This document shows positions 58,157 to 64,000 of a stretch of DNA of 64,000 nt, piece by piece. The notes beneath the pieces are model-generated. The model saw only the letters and a list, made by a program, of their open reading frames with translations, ran no database searches and was not told the origin of the DNA. A program made the position numbers and the translations under genes. Position 1 is the stretch's first letter; each line of letters begins with the position of its first letter. Source of the DNA: an uncultured Colwellia sp. (GTDB taxonomy: Bacteria; Pseudomonadota; Gammaproteobacteria; Enterobacterales; Alteromonadaceae); the NCBI GenBank assembly GCA_913058145.1, contig CAJXQM010000012.1, positions 1 through 64,000 on the forward strand, in the 5' to 3' direction.

Positions 58157-58180
58157 AAAATAATGGATAAAAACACCGCC

Positions 58181-58201
58181 TTGTTAATACTGTATTAACA
58201 A
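58181..58201. promoter_or_regulatory. Perfect inverted repeat upstream of the right-end operon
   Basis: TTGTTAATA-CTG-TATTAACAA, nine-base arms with a three-base centre, 106 bases before the first gene of the operon. A related half-site, TGTTAACA, follows at 58203-58210. Size and symmetry fit a dimeric regulator operator; no T-run follows, so a terminator is unlikely. Confidence 0.5.
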
Positions 58202-58307
58202 ATGTTAACACCCGGTTTACCTCGTGATGTTACTTTAAGAAAATAAATAGAAAATCTATTTTATGTAATTATTCCTAATAGCAATTTATCACAAACCTGA
58301 GTGAATT

Positions 58308-59294
58308 ATGAAGTTAGTTGTTTTTTTGTGTTTTTTTATGCTCTTTTCTAATGTCCATGCTACAGAAAGTTTGATTGTTTTTGGTGGTGGTACGTCAAAG
58401 GGGGTGTTTTCTCCCATCGTTGAATCAATATGTACGGACATTTCATTCACCAAGGAAAGTAAACAGCGTTGTAAAGCTATAAAAACCAGTGGTTCTATGC
58501 ATAACTTGCTTGGGGTAATATCAGGCGAGCTTGATGTCGGTTTGACCATGCCAGCGTTAATCCACGATGCTTATAAAGGCGTCGGTATTTTCAACAAAAT
58601 AGGTCCACAAACACAATTACGCACTATCGCCGCTATTTATTCTCAACCCATCGGCATCCTAGTAAACAAAGAATCTACTATTATGGGTTTGTCTGATTTT
58701 AAGGGGAAGAGTATTAATATCGGACAAGAGGGCTCCGGTCGACGTGAAATTGCTAATATGTTATTTGAATATATGGGATGGACCAATGCAGATTTTTCAG
58801 AAGTTTTTGAATATACCACGAGAGAAATGACAGATGCATTTTGTAATGGAGATATTGATATTTTGATTCAGGTTGTCGGTTTACCGGGTAAATTTTACGA
58901 CAAGATTCAGAATAAATGCAATGCTAGATTACTGAGTCTTTCAAACTCTTTAATCAATGAAATACATCAAAAAAATACTTTCTATAAAAAAGCTTATATT
59001 CCACAACAGCTGTTACCAAATAACGATAAAGATATTTATACTCTGGAAATGGATGTTGTAATTGTCACATCCGATACAGTCTCGAATAAAACTGTTCATT
59101 CACTGTTGGGTACTCTTTTTTCCTCTAGGGATAAAGTATATGAAATCCATCGAGCGATCAAGGCTACTTATTTTAGTGGAAATGATTTTTTCTCCCGAGC
59201 AACGGGAGCTCCACTACACGAAAGTGCAAAATTATTCATCGATGGGTTATCTGTTAAAAACAACACAAAACAAACGAAATTTGCAAGCAAATGA
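58308..59294 (+). CDS. TAXI-family solute-binding protein
   Basis: Exported periplasmic binding protein of 328 residues, signal peptide MKLVVFLCFFMLFSNVHA. The mature protein resembles TAXI/NMT1-like proteins: LIVFGGGTSKGVFSPIVESIC, IKTSGSMHNLLGVISGELDVGLTMPALIHDAYKG, LRTIAAIYSQPIGILVNKES, LSDFKGKSINIGQEGSGRREIANML. TAXI proteins normally serve TRAP transporters, but no TRAP permease gene is near. It ends in an ATGA overlap with the next gene, so the two are translationally coupled. Ligand unknown. Confidence 0.82.
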   Translation: MKLVVFLCFFMLFSNVHATESLIVFGGGTSKGVFSPIVESICTDISFTKESKQRCKAIKTSGSMHNLLGVISGELDVGLTMPALIHDAYKGVGIFNKIGPQTQLRTIAAIYSQPIGILVNKESTIMGLSDFKGKSINIGQEGSGRREIANMLFEYMGWTNADFSEVFEYTTREMTDAFCNGDIDILIQVVGLPGKFYDKIQNKCNARLLSLSNSLINEIHQKNTFYKKAYIPQQLLPNNDKDIYTLEMDVVIVTSDTVSNKTVHSLLGTLFSSRDKVYEIHRAIKATYFSGNDFFSRATGAPLHESAKLFIDGLSVKNNTKQTKFASK

Positions 59295-61189
59295 TATTCA
59301 TATTTTTCAGGTTAATCATTTTAATTACCACACTCAGTGTGACCTCATGTACTTCTATGAGCACGTTTGATACATCGAATAAGATCCAAAAAAAACAGTA
59401 TCAAAACCCGACGGTTGAAACGCTTCTATCAACGGATAGCAATAGTATCATCAGGCATTCAATTGAAGCGTTAGATAAAGGGGAATTGGAAATAGCATCG
59501 GCAGGATTTAATAAAGCGTTGATGATGGATACGGATAACTCATACCTTCAATTCCTTAATGCTATTACTTATCACTTAATGGCAAAAAAAGGAGATAGTT
59601 CAAAGTACGCGTTGGCAGAGCAAGGTTATGACCTTGCCATTAAGTTTGACCCTTCTAACTGGTTAGCGCGTTATCAACTTGGATTATTAAAACTGGATAA
59701 TCGAAAATATACTGAGGCACAACAAGTATTAAGTGAGGCGCTATTATATAACGATCGGGATGGTGATTTACTCTACAGCACAGTCGTTGCTTCCTATTTT
59801 TCAAAAGATCTTGTGACAGCAAATGGTGTTTTAAGTAAATTGATGGAACTTGAAGGAAAAACTGAACGTGTATTAAGAACTCAAGCGATGTTATCAGCTT
59901 CACTCGGTGAGAGTCAGGACGCTTCGCGACAGTTACAAGAATATAGTAATAAGTATAATGCAGATGACAGTAGTAACCTGACCAAACGGCTAACAGATTG
60001 GAATGACTTTTATCAGCAATATAAAAGAGGTGTGAATGCGGGGTTATTTGAAAAAGACATGCAAAAAAGCAACAATTCTGAACGAAAATTAACAACAGAT
60101 GTGCAGGATTTACAACACAAAAAAAAGGAGAATGAGACTGTTGTTTTTGACGCGGAACAAGTCGCTATTGAAGAAAGCGAAATATCATTAAATAGTAAGT
60201 CAATGATGGTCATTGTCGATGTTGTTATTTTACGAACCGAAGAAACAGTTGGCTCCACTAAAGGGCTAAATATACTGAATGGTTTGAAGTTACAATTCGG
60301 TGCTCTCGGAGACGAGAGTTCTCCTGCTTACAATCGAAGTAAAACTAATACAACGTTAACTGATACCGATAACTCTGGCGGTGAGTCAATATCTACGAGC
60401 ATTAGCAATAGTATTGTGAGCTCTATCACGGTACCTGCGTTAAATTATTCGTTAAATATATTTAATGCATCGAATGATCGTAGTGAAATTCTTGCTAGGC
60501 CAACATTGGTAGCAAGCTTTGGCAAGAAATCTACTTTTTTCTCTGGTAGTGAAATAGAAGCTGCCGCAGTAAGTGGTGGGGATGGGGATGCAATATCTAT
60601 TCAAAAGGAAATAGGCATCAAATTGGCTATTCTGCCCACTCGACAGGAAGATGGCTTCATCGGCTTAAATATTGAAGCGGAAAGAACTTTTTTAAAAGCC
60701 CCTAGTGGAAGTGTCCAATTCGAGTTCAAATTGGAAACCTCTAAAACGAGTGTTAACGCAAATGTTTTTCTCCGTTCAGGTGAAACACTTTTATTAAGTG
60801 GTTTAAGTGAAAAAGAATCTCAGGTAATACGAGATGGCGTTCCTTTTCTTCAGGATATTCCCGTAATTCAGTATCTATTTTCGGAAGAGAGCACTGTTGA
60901 CTTCCAAAAATCTGTTTTAATTTTAGTCACTCCCCGGTTACCCAATTATATTTATCAGGACAATGTCACTGATGGTTCAGGCAATAGAAAGGGTACCGTT
61001 TCTGAACTTCAGGCAAAATACAGTGACTGGTTTAAACCTTACCCAAATTGGGCATCAGTTTTTTATCATATGCAATCTAATTCCTTGTATAGAGAATTTC
61101 GGACTGGAGATGTAACTATGGAAAAATGGCAGTATCAAGAGTCATTTTCAGACAGAATAAAAAAAGCTGCAAAATTTCTTTATTATTGA
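59291..61189 (+). CDS. TPR lipoprotein with secretin C-domain
   Basis: A 632-residue protein with a signal peptide and lipobox (LSVTSC, Cys20). Residues about 45-235 are TPR-like repeats (ALDKGELEIASAGFNKALMMD, LAEQGYDLAIKFDP, EAQQVLSEALLYN). A charged linker follows, then a secretin homology domain: RSEILARPTLV at 397-407, GETLLLSGLSEKES, and VPFLQDIPVIQYLF at 517-530, ending VLILVTPRLP. The N0/N1 ring-forming domains of GspD or PilQ are absent, as are other secretion genes. It resembles stand-alone type II/III secretion-like proteins of unknown role. Confidence 0.8.
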   Translation: MIFIFFRLIILITTLSVTSCTSMSTFDTSNKIQKKQYQNPTVETLLSTDSNSIIRHSIEALDKGELEIASAGFNKALMMDTDNSYLQFLNAITYHLMAKKGDSSKYALAEQGYDLAIKFDPSNWLARYQLGLLKLDNRKYTEAQQVLSEALLYNDRDGDLLYSTVVASYFSKDLVTANGVLSKLMELEGKTERVLRTQAMLSASLGESQDASRQLQEYSNKYNADDSSNLTKRLTDWNDFYQQYKRGVNAGLFEKDMQKSNNSERKLTTDVQDLQHKKKENETVVFDAEQVAIEESEISLNSKSMMVIVDVVILRTEETVGSTKGLNILNGLKLQFGALGDESSPAYNRSKTNTTLTDTDNSGGESISTSISNSIVSSITVPALNYSLNIFNASNDRSEILARPTLVASFGKKSTFFSGSEIEAAAVSGGDGDAISIQKEIGIKLAILPTRQEDGFIGLNIEAERTFLKAPSGSVQFEFKLETSKTSVNANVFLRSGETLLLSGLSEKESQVIRDGVPFLQDIPVIQYLFSEESTVDFQKSVLILVTPRLPNYIYQDNVTDGSGNRKGTVSELQAKYSDWFKPYPNWASVFYHMQSNSLYREFRTGDVTMEKWQYQESFSDRIKKAAKFLYY

Positions 61190-61196
61190 GATTCAT

Positions 61197-61973
61197 ATGA
61201 AAAATAACTACCAATGGCTTGTATTATTTAGTCTTATTTTACTTTCGGCCTGCCAAACAATAAACCAAAATAAGGGCTGGATAGCACTTGACGAAGAAAT
61301 AACTAATTGTGAATTATGTGATTTACGCTATGTCAATCTGTCATCCAAAGATATTCCCAATAGCTATTATCAGGGAGCATATTTATTTAGCGCCAATTTT
61401 TCTGATTCGAACTTAACGGGTAGTAATTTCAGTAGTACAGTATTAGTAAAAGCAAAATTTAAAAGGAGTAATTTAACAAAAGTAAATTTTCAGAATGCAA
61501 ACTTAAGTGCAGCAAAGTTGTTGGGGGCTGATTTAAGTGAAAGTAATTTACGCAACGCTAATTTTAATAAAGCTGTTTTACAATATGCGGGATTCATAGG
61601 CGCTAATTTAATCGGATCGACTTTCATAGATGCAGATATGAGTGATTCGACCTTAAAAAATGTAAAAGCTCGCAGTGCTATATTTACGCGCTCAGTACTT
61701 ATCAACGCGGATATACGTTGGGGCGATTTTGAAGGCGCAGATTTTAGCTATGCAAATCTAGAAGGAGCCGATCTTTCTATGGCCAACCTAAGTAACGCCA
61801 ATTTAAAAGGGGCTAATTTAAAAAACGCTGTATTACTTTATACCAACCTTGAAGGAGCCATACTAAATGGAACTATCATGGATGGTACACAAATAGTTGG
61901 CGCAAATATGAAGAGAGTCGACTTTACAAAAGTTGATTTAACTCAATCAATAATGAGTAGTGTAATCAAATAA
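61197..61973 (+). CDS. Pentapeptide-repeat lipoprotein
   Basis: A 258-residue lipoprotein (signal peptide, lipobox LLSACQ) made of pentapeptide repeats A(D/N)LXX from about residue 40 to the end (for example ANLSAAKLLGADLSESNLRN and ANLEGADLSMANLSNANLKG). These form a right-handed quadrilateral beta-helix. A cysteine pair, NCELCDLRY, precedes the repeats. Exported lipid-anchored pentapeptide proteins probably act as scaffolds; the function here is unknown. It starts seven bases after the secretin-domain gene. Confidence 0.85.
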   Translation: MKNNYQWLVLFSLILLSACQTINQNKGWIALDEEITNCELCDLRYVNLSSKDIPNSYYQGAYLFSANFSDSNLTGSNFSSTVLVKAKFKRSNLTKVNFQNANLSAAKLLGADLSESNLRNANFNKAVLQYAGFIGANLIGSTFIDADMSDSTLKNVKARSAIFTRSVLINADIRWGDFEGADFSYANLEGADLSMANLSNANLKGANLKNAVLLYTNLEGAILNGTIMDGTQIVGANMKRVDFTKVDLTQSIMSSVIK

Positions 61974-62005
61974 CGGTGATATTTAAATCACAGATTTAAG
62001 GATAT

Positions 62006-63334
62006 ATGATGTTTTGTAAAACTGAAAAAATTTATATTAAAAGTGTACTGTTTTTCTTGTGTTTTTATTTGTCATCTGCAGTGTTTGCAAATGAACCTAT
62101 ACCAACACAGAAGACAGTTGAATATTTGATCAAGATGAATAAAAAACTTGAGCAACGGCTACTTAAACTTGAACAAACAACAGAAATCCATAAAAAGAGC
62201 TCTGTCATAAAAGTGTCTGAGCCAGATACAGGTGGTGAACTCTCCATGGCATTTCATGGTTATATGAAAGCGGATTTGATCTATGACATAGGGGCTAAAA
62301 GTGGCGATAGAGTTAATTATGGGGCCATTCCACTCAATGGTACTACCGCAGATGATATTGACGGTCACTATAGAATGCATGCGCGTGAGTCACGCATTAA
62401 TTTCCAAACGAAGATGAACACTAAGTATGGCCAGTTTAAGACATTTATAGAGGGAGACTTCTATGGTGGAGGGACATCGAGTCCTGCTGGTTCTGAAGTC
62501 ATTTCCAATTCAGTTAATTTTAGATTACGTCATGCCTATGCTGTACTAGGCCCTTGGTTGTTCGGACAAGCATGGTCGAATTATGTTGACGTAGCTTCAT
62601 ATCCTGAAAATTTGGATTTTTCAAATGATACTGGTCAAGTATTACTTCGTCAGGCACAACTCCGATATACAATGCCCTACAAGGGATTTATCTATTCATT
62701 TTCACTGGAAAATCCGGAAGCTGATTTTATCGATACTACGGGCGGTAAGCGAACTGATGGACAAGATTCGATGCCCGACATTACAGCTCGGATCCTTTAT
62801 AAAAGGACTTGGGGCCATGTTTCTTTGCAAAGTGTCTATCGTAACTTAACGGTTAACGACGGTACCTTTAAAGATAGCACCAATGGTTTTGGTCTAGGTA
62901 TATCGGGTAAAATTAAAATATTCAATCGTGATCAATTGCGTTTTCATTTAACTGCGGGTGATGGTATTGGTCGTTATATTCAAGAGGCTGCTAATACAGC
63001 CGCTGTTGTGTCAGAAATGGGTACTAACAATCTATCAATAGACACCCAGAAAGCATGGGGTGGTTATATTGGTTACCAGCATTGGTTGACAGAAAATGTT
63101 CGTTCAAATTTCAATCTAGGATACCTCAACGTTGACTGGAATGAACCCCTTCTGGTTCAAAGTGTAAGTGATATACAAAACAAATATATTAAATCGTATC
63201 ACGCAAATATCATTTGGCGATTATTACCTCAAGTGGATCTTGGTATTGAAATTTCAAAAGCCGAACGTGAACAGGTTAATGGTGCTAAGGGTGATATCAA
63301 TCGATTACAGATGAGTGCTAAATATAAATTTTAG
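62006..63334 (+). CDS. DcaP-like outer-membrane porin
   Basis: A 442-residue outer-membrane beta-barrel protein with signal peptide (VLFFLCFYLSSAVFA) and a short N-terminal coiled coil (VEYLIKMNKKLEQRLLKLEQ), as in trimeric DcaP porins. The barrel starts at FHGYMKADLIYDIGAKSGDR; the signature segments HARESRINFQTK, FIEGDFYGGG, RLRHAYAVLGPWLFGQAWSNY and LRQAQLRYT fit DcaP. It ends in the aromatic strand MSAKYKF. Two ATGs, 62006 and 62009; AAGGA is spaced better from the second. It probably admits small anionic substrates, by analogy. Confidence 0.85.
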   Translation: MMFCKTEKIYIKSVLFFLCFYLSSAVFANEPIPTQKTVEYLIKMNKKLEQRLLKLEQTTEIHKKSSVIKVSEPDTGGELSMAFHGYMKADLIYDIGAKSGDRVNYGAIPLNGTTADDIDGHYRMHARESRINFQTKMNTKYGQFKTFIEGDFYGGGTSSPAGSEVISNSVNFRLRHAYAVLGPWLFGQAWSNYVDVASYPENLDFSNDTGQVLLRQAQLRYTMPYKGFIYSFSLENPEADFIDTTGGKRTDGQDSMPDITARILYKRTWGHVSLQSVYRNLTVNDGTFKDSTNGFGLGISGKIKIFNRDQLRFHLTAGDGIGRYIQEAANTAAVVSEMGTNNLSIDTQKAWGGYIGYQHWLTENVRSNFNLGYLNVDWNEPLLVQSVSDIQNKYIKSYHANIIWRLLPQVDLGIEISKAEREQVNGAKGDINRLQMSAKYKF

Positions 63335-63382
63335 TGATTTTTTCGTTTGAATATTAATACTAAGTATCTGATAGGTGTAACA

Positions 63383-64000
63383 ATGAATTATTATCCGACA
63401 ATCATTATCCATTTCATATTAACTTTTTCCATATTTTTTAGTTCATTAAGCTTTGCTAATAAAAACTCGTCTCCAAGTATTCAGAGAATATTGGATCGAG
63501 GCAAGTTAATAGTCGCAATGTATCATAAGGACAGTCCACCGTTTTATTACGTTAATGAAGAAAAGCAGCTTACGGGTGTAGATGTTGAAATGATAAAAGG
63601 ATTTGCCCGACTCCTCAATGTCGATGTTGAATTTGACCGGACACCCAAATCATTTAATGCTGTTGTCGATATGATCGCTAATGAAGAAGCTGATGTAGCT
63701 ATTTGTAAGTTAAGTATCACTTTTAATAGACTTCGGCGCGTTCTTTACACCAAACCCTATATTGAAATGCATCAGGCATTGCTCGTCAATCATTTATTAT
63801 TAGCTAAACAACTTGAAGGAGGCGTTCGCGAAGAAGTCCTAAGATCGTTATCAGGTAAAATAGGGGTGATCGGTAAATCTTCTTACGTGAAATATGCCAA
63901 AAGAAATTTTAGTAATATGGACATAGTAGAGTATCAGTCTTGGAATGATGTTGTTGACGCAGTCAAAACAGGTAAAGTCGTAGCCGCTTATAGAGATGAG
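63383..64000 (+). CDS. Family-3 extracellular solute-binding protein (partial, runs off edge)
   Basis: Open to the window edge: 206 codons from the ATG at 63383 (AGGTG upstream). Signal peptide ends near SLSFA. The body reads IQRILDRGKLIVAMYHKDSPPFYYVNEEKQLTGVDVEMIKGFARLLNVDVEF, then DMIANEEADVAICKLSITFNRLRRVLYTKPY, the pattern of PBP domain family 3 (amino-acid ABC binding proteins, and sensors using that fold). It may be a free binding protein or the N-terminus of a larger sensor; the missing C-terminus decides. It is 48 bases after the porin gene. Confidence 0.85.
   Translation, partial: MNYYPTIIIHFILTFSIFFSSLSFANKNSSPSIQRILDRGKLIVAMYHKDSPPFYYVNEEKQLTGVDVEMIKGFARLLNVDVEFDRTPKSFNAVVDMIANEEADVAICKLSITFNRLRRVLYTKPYIEMHQALLVNHLLLAKQLEGGVREEVLRSLSGKIGVIGKSSYVKYAKRNFSNMDIVEYQSWNDVVDAVKTGKVVAAYRDE

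Noticed and set aside
57865-58176. 103-codon minus-strand reading frame between guaA and the right-end operon
   Set aside because: It lies opposite the Hpt-like remnant and runs across the guaA terminator. Its translation has no domain or start-site support.
59655-60095. 146-codon minus-strand reading frame inside the TPR-secretin gene
   Set aside because: It is antisense to a long plus-strand gene with clear motifs and has no family resemblance of its own.
1-64000. Search for CRISPR arrays, tRNA or rRNA genes, insertion sequences and prophage genes
   Set aside because: No regularly spaced repeats, transposase, integrase or structural phage genes and no tRNA-like cloverleaf were noticed. 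A dedicated tRNA or CRISPR scan was not possible.

Overview
The window is AT-rich chromosomal DNA of a gammaproteobacterium. Gene content, protein sequences and gene order point to the Alteromonadales, most likely Colwellia or a close relative; this is inferred from recognised families, not from a database search. Most blocks are conserved housekeeping clusters in the order known from Escherichia coli and Shewanella. I see no tRNA or rRNA genes, insertion sequences, prophage genes or CRISPR arrays. RNase P RNA is the one structural RNA gene.

Layout. 1-4.6 kb: rpsI, the cytochrome bc1 operon petABC, and sspAB. A REP-like palindrome (4608-4685) separates sspB from the converging lpoA-yraN-diaA-dolP operon (8.2-4.7 kb, minus). 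rsmI diverges from lpoA and is followed by rnpB with its own promoter and terminator. 10-11.3 kb holds three small genes: a DUF6435-like protein, a PaaI-like thioesterase and a YkgJ-like cysteine-cluster protein. 11.4-19.3 kb is a minus-strand run: panC, panB, folK, pcnB (apparent AUU start), an SDR and a flavin reductase inserted next to gluQ, dksA and sfsA. 20.2-25.1 kb: hrpB-mrcB. Then come a DUF3718 protein, SOS-controlled yebG and a YgjP-like metalloprotease. 27.4-32.5 kb is the threonine operon thrL-thrA-thrB-thrC with a readable attenuator, followed by ung and two overlapping small genes. 34.2-37.0 kb (minus): acetyltransferase, D-2-hydroxyacid dehydrogenase, NnrS. 37.3-42.1 kb: M3 peptidase lipoprotein, iscX without the rest of isc, a TonB-dependent receptor remnant and an acyl-CoA ligase. 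42.4-57.7 kb is the conserved run ndk, rlmN, pilW-like, rodZ, ispG, hisS, yfgM, bamB, der, xseA (opposite strand), guaB, guaA.

The accessory part is the right end (57.7-64 kb). After guaA come a terminator, what looks like the tail of a lost Hpt-domain gene, and a 21-bp inverted repeat. Then a tightly packed plus-strand operon runs off the window: a TAXI-type solute-binding protein, a TPR protein fused to a secretin C-domain and carrying a lipobox, a pentapeptide-repeat lipoprotein, a DcaP-like porin and a family-3 solute-binding protein (cut by the edge). Every product carries an export signal and no inner-membrane permease is present up to the edge. I do not recognise this set as a described system and regard it as the best candidate for something new: an outer-membrane uptake or periplasmic sensing assembly.

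Several regulatory elements can be read directly: thr attenuation, a LexA box before yebG, a well-formed rnpB promoter, a hisS promoter with a GC-rich discriminator, and many intrinsic terminators. A pair of related hairpin repeats lies just downstream of guaB and of guaA.
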